DNA of 30,990 nucleotides, taken from positions 1 through 30,990 of the forward strand of contig CACXGR010000258.1 of NCBI GenBank assembly GCA_902767235.1. Direction: 5' to 3'. The stretch's first letter is position 1. The number at the start of each line of letters is the position of its first letter. The position numbers and the translations under genes are program-made. The notes beneath the pieces were generated by a model, which had not been told where the DNA came from, made no database searches, and saw only the letters and a program-made list of their open reading frames with translations. The DNA comes from an uncultured Lachnospiraceae bacterium (GTDB lineage Bacteria > Bacillota > Clostridia > Lachnospirales > Lachnospiraceae). Shown here in pieces: positions 7,838-16,958 of this stretch.

Positions 7838-7953
7838 CAGAGATGAGCGGGATCGCTCATCAGCATAATCTTATACTGCCGGACGGAATGCATCTGCATT
7901 CGTTCTCCATAAAAACGAGGCAAAGGTCTAACTCCCTTTGCCTCGTCCCTTTT
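7838..7953 (+). ncRNA. Candidate small RNA between BMP-domain gene and metallophosphoesterase-like gene
   Basis: A transcript starting about 7 bp after the extended -10 box at 7823-7831 would contain GATGAGCG-GGAT-CGCTCATC (7842-7861), then GAATGC-ATCT-GCATTC (near 7887-7902), and end at the strong hairpin 7916-7945 followed by a T-rich stretch. The length of about 115 nt and the lack of an ORF fit a small RNA. The span is inferred, and expression is unproven. Confidence 0.35.
7911..7945. terminator. Strong hairpin terminator, usable in both directions
   Basis: CGAGGCAAAGG (7916-7926) pairs perfectly with CCTTTGCCTCG (7935-7945) around an 8-nt loop. On the minus strand it is followed by TTTTT (complement of 7911-7915), ending the metallophosphoesterase-like gene. 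On the plus strand it is followed by TCCCTTTTT. Confidence 0.85.
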
Positions 7954-7971
7954 TCTTCCGGTACCGAGGTT

Positions 7972-9021
7972 TTATGATTCCCCGTCGTTCCCGTCACTCT
8001 CTTTTTTTGCTTCCTCTGCCTTCTTTTTCTCTTCTTCCTTCTTTTTCTTTTCGGCTTTGCGCGCCTTCTCCGCTTCCTCTTCCGCCTTGCGGGCCGTGTC
8101 GCTGTCGATCCCGTTTATATCCATGACCACCACTTCAGGCGGATTGTTAAACCTGGGGATCATATCTTCAGGCGCGCTCAGTCCGCTGGTGATGAAGAGG
8201 ATTACATCTCCCTTCTTATACAGGCCGTGCACGTATTCGGGAAAATATCCCTGGGAGCCGCCGAAGACGCCGCCTTTGAAGGGGATCACCGCTTTTCCGC
8301 CCAGGGTTTTCCCGCTGACGACCAGATCCACGCTCCATTTTTCACAGGCGTCACCGTAAATAAAGCTCTCGGGGCCGTCTGTCATGAGGATCTTAAACCG
8401 CTCTGTATCTTGGAATTTGTTCAGGAGATCCCAGGTGCCCTGAAATCTCTTTTTTACTTCTCCCCGCAGATTCTGCAGTTCATATGCCTGCTGGTGTATG
8501 CTGCCGACCCTGAACAGAACGCCGTAAAGGGAGACATCTTTGTATTCTTCATTCAGCACAGTGCCGCCGGCTTCCTCGATGGCCGCCCTCAGAGGATCCG
8601 TTCCGTCTTCCGCCAAGTGCGCCTTCGCATATTTTATCTCCTCTTCCCCATAGGAATAGTAGACCGGCGCGATCTGAGAAAGACTCTTCACCAGTCCGGA
8701 CACCACACTCGTGCCGGATGCGTCGGGCGTGATCATATTGCCGCAGACCAGGATCGCATCGGGAGAAATATCCGACACTTTCTGTGCGATCGCGCTGTTG
8801 CCGCCCTCAAAGACATAATTATAGAGATCGGAGACAACGGCAAAGCGAAGAGAATCGTGCTCGATCTCTCCGCTGTCCGGCTTCCTGTCGCGATCCTCGA
8901 TCCGGTAATAATGCGTTTCCGGATCGTGGTATGACCGCTCGATCATCCACCTGGCCGGAAATGCCACTGCGGCCGCCAGTACAAACAGTACAAAAATGAA
9001 ATGAATCAGATTTCTAAACAT
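7972..9021 (-). CDS. Membrane-anchored metallophosphoesterase-like protein with lost active site
   Basis: 349 residues. Residues 5-25 form an N-terminal membrane segment, with the rest probably outside the cell. The order of motifs follows the YkuE-type metallophosphoesterases, but nearly every metal ligand is replaced: DLH is DLY at 65-67, GD is GN at 94-95, GNHE is GEEE at 125-128, the SH motif is TDG at 214-216, and GHTHGG is GKTLGG at 237-242. The surrounding framework (VDLVVSGKTLGGK, GLYKKGDVILFITSGLS) is well kept, so the fold is probably intact while catalysis is lost. The last ~40 residues are Lys/Glu/Ala-rich. It follows rfbC by 43 bp and may belong to the surface-polysaccharide transcript. 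A structural or ligand-binding role is inferred. Confidence 0.78.
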   Translation of the reverse strand: MFRNLIHFIFVLFVLAAAVAFPARWMIERSYHDPETHYYRIEDRDRKPDSGEIEHDSLRFAVVSDLYNYVFEGGNSAIAQKVSDISPDAILVCGNMITPDASGTSVVSGLVKSLSQIAPVYYSYGEEEIKYAKAHLAEDGTDPLRAAIEEAGGTVLNEEYKDVSLYGVLFRVGSIHQQAYELQNLRGEVKKRFQGTWDLLNKFQDTERFKILMTDGPESFIYGDACEKWSVDLVVSGKTLGGKAVIPFKGGVFGGSQGYFPEYVHGLYKKGDVILFITSGLSAPEDMIPRFNNPPEVVVMDINGIDSDTARKAEEEAEKARKAEKKKKEEEKKKAEEAKKESDGNDGES

Positions 9022-9041
9022 GTAACCATCCTTCTGAGAGG

Positions 9042-9057
9042 GACCGCGGAAGCGGTC
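9042..9057 (-). repeat. Short perfect hairpin between rfbC and the metallophosphoesterase-like gene
   Basis: GACCGC and GCGGTC form perfect 6-bp arms around a 4-nt loop in the 43-bp gap. There is no good T-run on the minus strand, so read-through from rfbC is likely. Confidence 0.4.
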
Positions 9058-9064
9058 TTTACAT

Positions 9065-9670
9065 TTACCGGCAGTCGTCGCCGGCCTTTAAACGTTCCCA
9101 TTTCCGGTCCCTGTCACTGAGTATGATCGGCGAACCGTCCTGCATACGATACCCGTCCGGGCAGGCGCTGCCGGGATACGCTCCGATGACCCCCGGCCAT
9201 TTAATGCCGATGCCCGGATCATTCCACGCGATGCCCCCTTCGTCTCCCGGATGATAGAAATCGGTGACTTTGTAGCAGAACTCCGCCTCATCGCTCAGCA
9301 CCAGAAAACCGTGGGCAAATCCCTCGGAGATATACATCTGTCTGCCGTTTTCCTCTGACAAAATATCGCCGAACCACTGCCCGTAAGTGGGACTCCCTTT
9401 TCTGAGATCCACTGCGACGTCGAACACTTCTCCGCGGATCACTCTCACAAGTTTGCCCTGAGGGTGCCTGATCTGAAAATGCAGCCCCCTGAGCACGCCC
9501 TTTACGGACATACTCTGATTGTCCTGTACAAACACCATGTCCAGGCCGAATTCCTTCATATCCCTGGCATTATATGTCTCCACAAAATATCCCCTGCTGT
9601 CGCCGTGTTTGGTGGGTTCTATGATATACAGACCTTCAATCGGTGCTTTTGTTACTCTAATCTGTCCCAT
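9065..9670 (-). CDS. rfbC: dTDP-4-dehydrorhamnose 3,5-epimerase
   Basis: 201 residues of the RmlC/RfbC cupin family, which epimerises dTDP-4-keto-6-deoxyglucose at C3 and C5 on the way to dTDP-L-rhamnose. Visible landmarks are DSRGYFVET at 24-32, RGLHFQ at 61-66 with the catalytic His64, and FCYKVTDFYHP at 131-141 with the catalytic Tyr133. The final ~20 residues extend slightly past the usual family length. rfbA, rfbB and rfbD are not in the window, so the other dTDP-rhamnose steps must be encoded elsewhere. It lies 21 bp downstream of the sugar transferase gene on the same strand, which supports a role in making the same glycan. Confidence 0.93.
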   Translation of the reverse strand: MGQIRVTKAPIEGLYIIEPTKHGDSRGYFVETYNARDMKEFGLDMVFVQDNQSMSVKGVLRGLHFQIRHPQGKLVRVIRGEVFDVAVDLRKGSPTYGQWFGDILSEENGRQMYISEGFAHGFLVLSDEAEFCYKVTDFYHPGDEGGIAWNDPGIGIKWPGVIGAYPGSACPDGYRMQDGSPIILSDRDRKWERLKAGDDCR

Positions 9671-9691
9671 ATCAATACTCTCGCTCTCCGG

Positions 9692-11146
9692 TCACTTCGC
9701 CCCTTCATGTCTTAGGACAACTCCGACTGTCTTGAACAGGATCTTCAGATCCAGCCATACGCTCCAGTTCTGAATATATTCGCGGTCCAGTCTGACGACC
9801 TCTTCAAAGTCGGTGATGTCGCTTCTGCCACTGATCTGCCACAACCCTGTGATCCCGGGCTTTATGCTCATCCTCACCCTGTGGTGCAGGTCGTATTTTT
9901 CCCATTCGTCCAGCGTCGGGGGTCTTGTACCCACTAGTGACATATCCCCCTTCAGGACATTGAAAAACTGAGGAAACTCATCAAGAGATGTATTTCTTAT
10001 AAAATTTCCTATGCCCTTGGGTTTTCCGTTCCTGTCCTTCTTTTCGGAGCCTATGATCCGCGGATCGTCATCCATCTTGAACATCAGGCCGTCCGCGATA
10101 TTGTTCTGCTCCATCAGCGCTTTTTTGCGCTCTTCCGCATCCATGTACATACTGCGGAATTTATACATATAGAATTGTTTGCCGTTCTGGCCGATCCGCT
10201 TTTGCTTGAAGAAGATCGGGCCGGGAGACTTTATATAGATCGCCGGCGCGATGAATATAAAGATGATCCCCGTCAGGATACAGCCCACGATCCCTCCGGC
10301 TATGTCCATGATCCTCTTGTATACGACCTGCTTGGCGGAAACGATCTTGAGGCTGTTGGTCAGCACTCTGTAGGATCCGACTTTGGATACTTCCTGCATG
10401 CCGTCGCTGTGTGCGTTGAGCGCCTCCAGGCAGTAGTGGACAGTGATGCCCATATCCATGAACGCATCGATCATCTCCATCGGATAGGGCATATTGTCCG
10501 GCTGATAGACAAAGATCTCGTCTACCCAGTCTGTCCGGATCTGATTGATGATATCCGTCTCTTTTCCCATCGTGGGAATGTCCCGGATCGTTCTGCCGCT
10601 GCTCTCCGTGTCCATCAGATAGATGCCGGTGATCCGGTATTCCTGAAAGCTGTTGTCGATCAGTTTGTCGACAACCTGTGAAGCCAGTGACGAAGAAGTG
10701 ATCACCATGAGCGACTTTCTTCCCTCTCTGACCTTTGCGTTGTGAAAGATCCTCTTCTTGTTCAGCTGCCTGATCAGAAATGATGCAAAAAGATACATGA
10801 CCACCATGATCCCGGTAAATTTGCGCGAGATCAGGTAGATCTGATGCGTCATGAACATAAACAGAATGTCCAGCACCATAAAGCTGACTTCGTAGCGCAG
10901 GACCGCATAAAATTCTTCGACTGCACTTCTTCTTATGATATTTTTATAGCTGTCCGTGAACAGGACCACCAAAAGCTGACAGAACATCAAGAGCATGGCC
11001 TGATATCTGTACAGGTAGTAGACATAGGGGTTCTCCACGCCCATCCAGATCCAGTAGCTCAGGACAAAACAAATCTGAAGCATGACTATATCAAGCAGAA
11101 TAAAATCAATGTGCTTGAGCCAGCCTCTCGTCTCTTTTTTATGCAT
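9692..11146 (-). CDS. Exopolysaccharide polyprenyl glycosylphosphotransferase (WbaP/CpsE type)
   Basis: 484 residues. The N-terminal half has about four hydrophobic segments (roughly 15-35, 45-65, 85-105 and 110-125) and a CoA-binding-like central domain. Another membrane segment lies near 285-305. The C-terminal bacterial sugar-transferase domain has KSPGPIFFKQKRIG, FYMYKFRSM, NTSLDEFPQFFNVLKGDMS and LVGTRPP, then PGITGLWQISGRSD. Enzymes of this family move a sugar-1-phosphate from a UDP-sugar to undecaprenyl phosphate, the first membrane step of capsule or exopolysaccharide assembly. The donor sugar cannot be told from sequence. It lies between the GT2 gene and rfbC. The ATG at 11146 has GGGAG upstream. 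Confidence 0.92.
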   Translation of the reverse strand: MHKKETRGWLKHIDFILLDIVMLQICFVLSYWIWMGVENPYVYYLYRYQAMLLMFCQLLVVLFTDSYKNIIRRSAVEEFYAVLRYEVSFMVLDILFMFMTHQIYLISRKFTGIMVVMYLFASFLIRQLNKKRIFHNAKVREGRKSLMVITSSSLASQVVDKLIDNSFQEYRITGIYLMDTESSGRTIRDIPTMGKETDIINQIRTDWVDEIFVYQPDNMPYPMEMIDAFMDMGITVHYCLEALNAHSDGMQEVSKVGSYRVLTNSLKIVSAKQVVYKRIMDIAGGIVGCILTGIIFIFIAPAIYIKSPGPIFFKQKRIGQNGKQFYMYKFRSMYMDAEERKKALMEQNNIADGLMFKMDDDPRIIGSEKKDRNGKPKGIGNFIRNTSLDEFPQFFNVLKGDMSLVGTRPPTLDEWEKYDLHHRVRMSIKPGITGLWQISGRSDITDFEEVVRLDREYIQNWSVWLDLKILFKTVGVVLRHEGAK

Positions 11147-11199
11147 ATAAAACTCCCTGCCGCGTCATATAAACAGCGGCGGTCAGCGCCCGCGCATCT

Positions 11200-12237
11200 T
11201 CAGTTAAAGCCGAAGATCCCTTGTGCAACTTTGTAACAGGCCTTTACAACCGCTTTCCCGCCTTTTCCCGGAAGGTGCAGCGCGATTCCGAACACGCCCG
11301 AGCGGATCTTCCTGTACAGCTGCGCATCTTTATCGCGAAGATAATTCCAGACTTCATCCATGATGTCCATCTTGTCTTTCTCTCCGGAACAGATCGCCAT
11401 GACGGACGTGATCGTAGTGATGATCTCCAGGTAGTTGTACATGTACTTGAACAGACGGCTCTTTTTCTCGATCAGGCCCGATCTGAGGCTGTCCGAAAAA
11501 TAGTCGATCATGATCCGGTTCACCCGCGCCTGCTGGTCGAGTCTTCTGATCATGACTTCCTGGTTTACGGATTGATCATCCCTTCCAATAAAATAGTAAT
11601 AGAAATTGACATCGGCATAATATATGTTCTTTACGTAGGGCATCGGATCAAAGACATAGATGTTGTCTACATAGAAACAGTGCTCCGGGAGCTTTAGTCC
11701 GCAGTCTTTGAGCACCTGCGTGCGGTAGATCACAGAGTGCATGAGAATGTACTGTCCCTTCTTGAATCTTCCGGTCTCGTCCCAGGAGAAGATCCGGTCC
11801 TTGGGCAGCACTTTGCGGTACTCCATGACTTTGTGATGGGATGCTCCCTCTTTGTCATACACAAAATTGCTGATCAGAAGATCCAGGGTGTCGTCGTCTT
11901 CACGCTCACTGAACTTTCTGAGTATATCCAAAATGATCTTATATGCGCTTGCCTTAACCTTGTCATCGCTGTCCACGACTTTGAAATAGCGGCCGGTGGC
12001 ATTCTCAATTCCTGTATTTACGGCGCCGCCATGTCCCTTGTTGGGCTGATGGATGGCCCGCACGATGCCGGGATGCTCCCTCTCAAGGCGGTCGGCGATC
12101 TCAGGCGTCCTGTCGGAGGAGCCGTCGTCGACCACCAGGATCTCCACCTCATCTCCGCCTGCGAGAAGCGAAGTGACGCACTTTTCCATATAGTCCTGCG
12201 AGTTGTAGCAAGGCACGGCGATTGATAATAACTTCAT
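11200..12237 (-). CDS. Family 2 glycosyltransferase
   Basis: 345 residues. The GT-A fold begins directly at the N-terminus (SIAVPCYNSQDYM at about 5-17), with VVDDGSSD near 36-43, KGHGGAVNTGIENATG near 67-82 and the metal-binding DSDD near 89-92. The ~130-residue C-terminal part is helical and typical of these transferases; there is no clear membrane helix. It would add a sugar from a nucleotide donor to a lipid-linked acceptor. It is the first gene after a good promoter (12275-12303) and is followed after 53 bp by the polyprenyl glycosylphosphotransferase gene, so both likely build one glycan. The ribosome binding site is AAGGAAGG. Confidence 0.9.
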   Translation of the reverse strand: MKLLSIAVPCYNSQDYMEKCVTSLLAGGDEVEILVVDDGSSDRTPEIADRLEREHPGIVRAIHQPNKGHGGAVNTGIENATGRYFKVVDSDDKVKASAYKIILDILRKFSEREDDDTLDLLISNFVYDKEGASHHKVMEYRKVLPKDRIFSWDETGRFKKGQYILMHSVIYRTQVLKDCGLKLPEHCFYVDNIYVFDPMPYVKNIYYADVNFYYYFIGRDDQSVNQEVMIRRLDQQARVNRIMIDYFSDSLRSGLIEKKSRLFKYMYNYLEIITTITSVMAICSGEKDKMDIMDEVWNYLRDKDAQLYRKIRSGVFGIALHLPGKGGKAVVKACYKVAQGIFGFN

Positions 12238-12274
12238 CTATAGTATTCCTTCCTTAAGCAGATACTGGCATAAT

Positions 12275-12303
12275 ATTATACCATATTCTCACAAATATAC
12301 CAA
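12275..12303 (-). promoter_or_regulatory. Sigma-A promoter of the polysaccharide operon
   Basis: On the minus strand TTGGTA (12303-12298) is separated by 17 bp from TATAAT (12280-12275). A TGG directly before the hexamer makes it an extended -10. It lies about 40 bp before the GT2 start. Confidence 0.7.
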
Positions 12304-12327
12304 AGATTACGGCAATTGTCTCCCGAA

Positions 12328-13419
12328 TTATTGACCGGCATTCTCTTCCCCCGGCGCGAGCCTCATCATATAAGCGCTGAAGGCGGAAGGAATGCAGTAC
12401 CGGTCACGGATCTCCCCGGCGTCCGCCATAATGAAGGGGATCTCCTTCTCCGCAAAGGGATCCGCCTGCACTTCAAATCCGGTCATCTTCCAGATCTTAT
12501 GGGTGAACACATGCTCTGCCCCGCCCATCGACGTGATCCGGAGAGGCTCCACATGGTGGCTCCGAAGCCAGTCCACTGCTTCGTCCGTGTTCAGATGTCC
12601 CTTTGCATTCGGTAATTCAAAGAGTCCCGCCAAAAGACCGCGCCCGGGGCGTTTGTTCACTGCCGTCCGATCGCCGCAGCGGATCACAAAGACCGTCAGC
12701 TTCTCCGTCTTCTTCTCCTTTTTGGGCGGCATCACCGGAAGCTCCGACTCCCTGTGCGGTCTGTCTGCATGAACTTTGCAAAAGCCGGAGAGAGGACAGC
12801 CGCCGCACAGTGGCTGCGCGTTCGGGAGGCAGACCATAGATCCAAGGTCCATGAGCGCCTGGTTGAAATTTCCGCAAGGATTGTCCTTCCCGCCCGCTCC
12901 CGTGCTCTCCGGCATCCTTTTCTCATAAAATGAGACGGCGTCCTTGCGGGCCTGCGGCGTTTTGATATTCTCTTCATACATGCTGAGCCGCGAAAAAATG
13001 CGCAGAAGATTTCCGTCCACCGCGGGGATCCGCTCTCCGAACGCGATCGAGGAGACAGCAGCCGCCGTATAATCTCCGATCCCGGTGAGCCTGATCAGCT
13101 GCCTGCTGCCGGACGGGATCTCGCCGCCCCACTCTTCCATGATCTCCTGCGCGGCCCTGCGCAGGTTTCTGACACGGCTGTAATATCCCAGTCCCTCCCA
13201 CAGCTTCAGGCAGGTATCTTCGTCCGCCTCCGCCAGAGACCTGACATCGGGAAGCTCCTTTAAAAAGCGGCGGTAATAAGCTTTCACCGTGCCGGCGCGG
13301 GTCTGCTGCAGCATGATCTCCGAGAGCCAGACGTGATAGGGCGTCGGGTCTTCTCTCCATGGCAGCTCTCTGCGGCTGAGCCGGTACCATTCCAGCAGTT
13401 CATCTGAAAAATCACTCAT
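12328..13419 (-). CDS. mutY: A/G-specific adenine glycosylase MutY
   Basis: MutY removes adenine mispaired with 8-oxoguanine. I take ATG 13419 as the start (363 residues); the frame reaches a TTG at 13437 that overlaps the holA stop, but the homology begins after the ATG. Landmarks counted from the ATG are LSEIMLQQT with catalytic Glu35, the helix-hairpin-helix LTGIGDYTAAAV (111-122) with VDGN including Asp135, and an iron-sulfur loop with Cys197, 205, 208 and 214. The first spacing of that loop is seven residues rather than the six of E. coli. The C-terminal ~120 residues form the NUDIX-like domain that reads 8-oxoG, with GLFELPN near 265. It lies downstream of holA and probably comEC in one transcript. 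Confidence 0.93.
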   Translation of the reverse strand: MSDFSDELLEWYRLSRRELPWREDPTPYHVWLSEIMLQQTRAGTVKAYYRRFLKELPDVRSLAEADEDTCLKLWEGLGYYSRVRNLRRAAQEIMEEWGGEIPSGSRQLIRLTGIGDYTAAAVSSIAFGERIPAVDGNLLRIFSRLSMYEENIKTPQARKDAVSFYEKRMPESTGAGGKDNPCGNFNQALMDLGSMVCLPNAQPLCGGCPLSGFCKVHADRPHRESELPVMPPKKEKKTEKLTVFVIRCGDRTAVNKRPGRGLLAGLFELPNAKGHLNTDEAVDWLRSHHVEPLRITSMGGAEHVFTHKIWKMTGFEVQADPFAEKEIPFIMADAGEIRDRYCIPSAFSAYMMRLAPGEENAGQ

Positions 13420-13433
13420 ACGACTTGTCCTGT

Positions 13434-14555
13434 TCAATGATGTCCGCGGCGGTCCGGCTGCGGCGCAGGGCGCTCCGAATGCCTGACGATGAACATCTCG
13501 ACAGCGATCCCTGCGTCGATCTTTCCGCTCTTGCTCTCATAGTCTGCGCGGATGCAGTCCTCCAGTGCGCCGGTCAGATCGCCGGTCGTATATGTCCGAA
13601 GCGCCGGTCTGTATTTTTTGCTCACCACAAAAGGCGGTACGCCGACTTTCCTTGCGATCTCGGAATCGGGCATCTTACCGGTAAGCTCCTTGATCTTGAG
13701 CAGCTGCTCAAACTGCCTTCTCATAAGACTCAGGATCACCTGCGGCGCTGTCTTTAGGGAGCAGAGATCCATGTAGATATCCAGGGCCTTTTTCCTGTCC
13801 CTCACGGCGATGGCCTCGATCATGTCAAAGATCCTGTCCCGGATGCGCGGGCTGCACACGTCGCGCACATCCCGGTCCGTAATCTCTTTGCGGCCCATGC
13901 AGTAGCAGCAGAGCTTTTCAGCTTCCCCCGCGATGCCCAGCATATCATCGCCTGTGTATTCCATAAAGAGCGCCAGCGTTCTGCCCGGCACAGAAAACCC
14001 GGATCTTCGAAAGATCCCCGCTGTCCATGCCCTCAGGTCCGCCTCGTCGGGCGTTATGCATTCCAGGATCTCACCGGTCTCCTCTTTGCGGCTGCGGTCG
14101 ATGGCTTTGTAGAGTTTTCCCCTCTTATCGACGCTCTCTTCCACAAAGATGATCGCGGTCGTATCCTGGATCTCCTCTATGAATCCGGCGAGTTTCTCCG
14201 CCTCCTGTGCGACAGCGGCGGATGTCTTGGATCCCGGCGTCGATCTCGTCACCGATCTGGGATTTAAGAGTCCCGTATTTTCCAGGACGATAACTCTTCT
14301 GTCAGCAAAAAAAGGCAGTGTGCCGGCCATATCGATGATCTCTCTGGCTGACACGTCTGTTCCGCTGTAGCGCGTGAGATTCATGGCGTCCCCGTCTCCC
14401 ATCAGTGCCTTGACAAGCTTGTCCCTGTTCTGCAGCCGAAGATAGGCCTGCTCTCCGCAGAGCAGGTAAACGCGTCTGTAATCTCCCTTCGCGAGCTCCT
14501 CATTCAGTTTTCTCTGACCGGACGCAAAATCCGGTTTACTTGCCTTTGCCGCCAT
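13434..14555 (-). CDS. holA: DNA polymerase III delta subunit
   Basis: 373 residues of the HolA/YqeN family, the subunit of the clamp loader that opens the beta clamp. The N-terminal domain starts with YLLCGEQAYLRLQNRDKL (about residues 30-47), a P-loop-like position that in delta does not bind ATP. The central part has ITPDEADLRAW and FMEYTGDDMLGIAGEAEKL, and the C-terminal collar domain has LSLMRRQFEQLLKIKEL, all typical. The ATG at 14555 has AAAGGTG six bases upstream. It sits between comEC and mutY on the same strand, a common neighbourhood in Clostridia. The 67-bp gap to comEC has no visible terminator. Confidence 0.92.
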   Translation of the reverse strand: MAAKASKPDFASGQRKLNEELAKGDYRRVYLLCGEQAYLRLQNRDKLVKALMGDGDAMNLTRYSGTDVSAREIIDMAGTLPFFADRRVIVLENTGLLNPRSVTRSTPGSKTSAAVAQEAEKLAGFIEEIQDTTAIIFVEESVDKRGKLYKAIDRSRKEETGEILECITPDEADLRAWTAGIFRRSGFSVPGRTLALFMEYTGDDMLGIAGEAEKLCCYCMGRKEITDRDVRDVCSPRIRDRIFDMIEAIAVRDRKKALDIYMDLCSLKTAPQVILSLMRRQFEQLLKIKELTGKMPDSEIARKVGVPPFVVSKKYRPALRTYTTGDLTGALEDCIRADYESKSGKIDAGIAVEMFIVRHSERPAPQPDRRGHH

Positions 14556-14622
14556 TTACGCACCTTTGTATGCCGTCTTTGCTGTTTTCATTACTTCATT
14601 GAATGACATTCCCGGCGATTTG

Positions 14623-16905
14623 TCAATAAAATGTATCCACGCTGAAACCGCCCTCCCCGTCGGTTGTCACCCGGATCCTGCCGGTCTCTCTGGTGTCCAG
14701 GATCTCCGCATTTTTTTCCCGGATCCTGTCCAGCGTCTCCTGCGCCGGATGGCCGTACCGGTTGTTCCGGCCGCAGGAGATCAGCGCCTTGTCAAAGCGG
14801 ATCCGCTCAAGGAATTCCTTTGATGAGGCGTTCCCGCTGCCGTGATGGGCGACCTTGTATACGTCGGTGTCGATATGCCCGCTTCCGATATAGCGGATCA
14901 GCTCTTTTTCTCCCTCTCCCTCGATATCGCCGGTCAGAAGCGCCGAAAAGCTGCCGTATCTGAGGCAGAGCACGACCGAGCAGGAATTGGCGTCTCCATA
15001 TGCAGCCCCTTTTTGCGGATGGAGGCATTCAAGGCTCAGGCGCCCGCTCTCCAGCACCATCCCTCTGGACAGATAGGTGACGGGAATGGATCTTTTTGCT
15101 GCCGCATCAAGAATGCGCTTATACGTCTCTCCTCTGCACTTCTCATCGACGGAGGGCATCGCAATGCACCCGATCCGGATCCCGCCGGACTGACCGGCTG
15201 CATCCATCAGCTCCAGTACACCGCTGCAGTGATCGAGATCATCGTGGGTGATGATGCAGCAGTCTATGCAGGATATGCCCCGGTATTTGAGGAAGGGGAG
15301 CAGCGTGTACTGCCCCAGTTTCTGCCTGGACGAGCTTCCTCCGTCTATGAGGAAAGTGAGGCCGCCCCCTTCCCTTCCCGTCTGTATACACATTCCGTCG
15401 CCCTGCCCCACATCCAGCATGTAGAAAGAGAGAGGCGGCTGAGGGCGCAGGCCAAAAATCATGAGCAGTGCCAGGACCGCGGTGCCCGTCCGGATCGTCC
15501 TCCGCATATATCGGTGCATATTCGGGATCTGCGGTATCAGCAGGGCAGATAGGATCATCACATAATACACAGGGATCTCCCACCGCGGCGGCTTTCCGGC
15601 GATGATCGAGCTGAAGGGGAGTTTCTGCGTCAGGGAGGCGCCCCAATCATAGAGCTGAAGGATCCGAAAGGGAATCTCTGCGGCGAGCGCGGATGCGCAG
15701 CCGGCGGCTGTCCCTGCAAAGTTTCCCGAACAGAGACAGGCAACTGACGAAAAGATCGTTCCGGCTGTTCCGCCCGCCATGACCGCGGGCATCAGGGCGA
15801 TCGCGATCACACTCAGGAAAACGGAGTAGGGCGGAAAAGTGTAGTAAAAGGCCAAATGCACGGGGATCGTGAACAGTGGGATCGCCACTGCTTTAAACGC
15901 CCTGGGAAGAGAAGGCAGAGCGATCGCTGCAGCCGCCACCGCGCTGAATGAGAAGAGGAATCCGCCGCTCAGGATGTAATAGGGCTGCTCCAGCAGAAGA
16001 AGGACGGCGGCCGCCGACATCGCCGTGAGAAGATCATATGTCCTGCCCATGCCTTTGGCCGTGATATGCATGACGAACATGATCATCGCCCGAAGGCAGG
16101 AGGTGTGCATGCCCGTCATGATGCCGTAAAGAACGACGGCCAGCGCCGCCGGAAAAGCCGAGAGCGGCGCCGGCGCGCCCAACCTGCCAAAGAACCTGTG
16201 GATCCCCATTCCGAGCAAGGATATATGAAGGCCGGATATACAAAGGACATGCACGATCCCGGATACCTGATATGTCTCCTTCAGTTCCGGATCCAGAAGG
16301 CCCGTCTGTCCAAGGAGCATGGCTTTGAGCGCGGATGCCGCGCGCCGCCCTTCCTTTCCGTGCCGGTCCCTGTAGAGGTCGTCGATCCGTCCGGAGAGAA
16401 AGTTCCTGAGATCATAAAGGCGCGATCTCAGCGGATCTGCTTCACGCGTGTACGCCAGGACCTGCGCCTCCTCCAGGGTGAACAGATATCCCTGCATACA
16501 GCCGTAGTAGAGAAAGGCGTCAAATTCGCCGTCGTTGGAAGCTCTGCGAAAGAGCTTCACTTTTCCTCTGATCCGTATCCGGGCACCGATCCCGAATAGA
16601 GACACCTGCCCTTGCACATCATCATGGATCCTGCACAGCACCTTGTCATCGCGGTGCATCTGCACGGCGATCTCCCCGGGTATCCCCGATTCGATCACGG
16701 GCTTCCCCAGAGACAGCCTCAGAGTCGGTTCTTTCTCCTCCCCGGAACGGGGTATCTCCTCTTCGATCCATTCGGCAGTTCCCGTCAGCGTCACATATCT
16801 TCCCTCTGCCCTTTCGTCGACGGTATCCGCCGCAGGAAACAACAAAAGGACCAGATACATGATCACTGAAAACGCCGCCGCAAAACAGCATACCGGTCTT
16901 CGCAA
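14623..16905 (-). CDS. comEC: ComEC/Rec2-type DNA uptake channel protein
   Basis: 760 residues, full length for the family. A short N-terminal membrane segment precedes an OB-fold-like domain (about 35-160). A multi-helix competence domain (about 190-485) contains LCISGLHISLLGMG near 221-234. The C-terminal metallo-beta-lactamase-like domain has MLDVGQGDG at 496-504, THDDLDH at 553-559 and AHHGSG further on. ComEC passes single-stranded DNA across the membrane; the C-terminal domain may degrade the other strand. The start codon is TTG at 16905, supported by a strong GGGAGGAG just upstream. comEA is about 3.7 kb upstream on the same strand, separated by the two-component operon. Whether the cell is competent cannot be told. 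Confidence 0.92.
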   Translation of the reverse strand: MRRPVCCFAAAFSVIMYLVLLLFPAADTVDERAEGRYVTLTGTAEWIEEEIPRSGEEKEPTLRLSLGKPVIESGIPGEIAVQMHRDDKVLCRIHDDVQGQVSLFGIGARIRIRGKVKLFRRASNDGEFDAFLYYGCMQGYLFTLEEAQVLAYTREADPLRSRLYDLRNFLSGRIDDLYRDRHGKEGRRAASALKAMLLGQTGLLDPELKETYQVSGIVHVLCISGLHISLLGMGIHRFFGRLGAPAPLSAFPAALAVVLYGIMTGMHTSCLRAMIMFVMHITAKGMGRTYDLLTAMSAAAVLLLLEQPYYILSGGFLFSFSAVAAAAIALPSLPRAFKAVAIPLFTIPVHLAFYYTFPPYSVFLSVIAIALMPAVMAGGTAGTIFSSVACLCSGNFAGTAAGCASALAAEIPFRILQLYDWGASLTQKLPFSSIIAGKPPRWEIPVYYVMILSALLIPQIPNMHRYMRRTIRTGTAVLALLMIFGLRPQPPLSFYMLDVGQGDGMCIQTGREGGGLTFLIDGGSSSRQKLGQYTLLPFLKYRGISCIDCCIITHDDLDHCSGVLELMDAAGQSGGIRIGCIAMPSVDEKCRGETYKRILDAAAKRSIPVTYLSRGMVLESGRLSLECLHPQKGAAYGDANSCSVVLCLRYGSFSALLTGDIEGEGEKELIRYIGSGHIDTDVYKVAHHGSGNASSKEFLERIRFDKALISCGRNNRYGHPAQETLDRIREKNAEILDTRETGRIRVTTDGEGGFSVDTFY

Positions 16906-16958
16906 TGATCTCCTCCCGTTTCTGCTTAAACACTATAGTGAATGATCTGTGGAATTCC

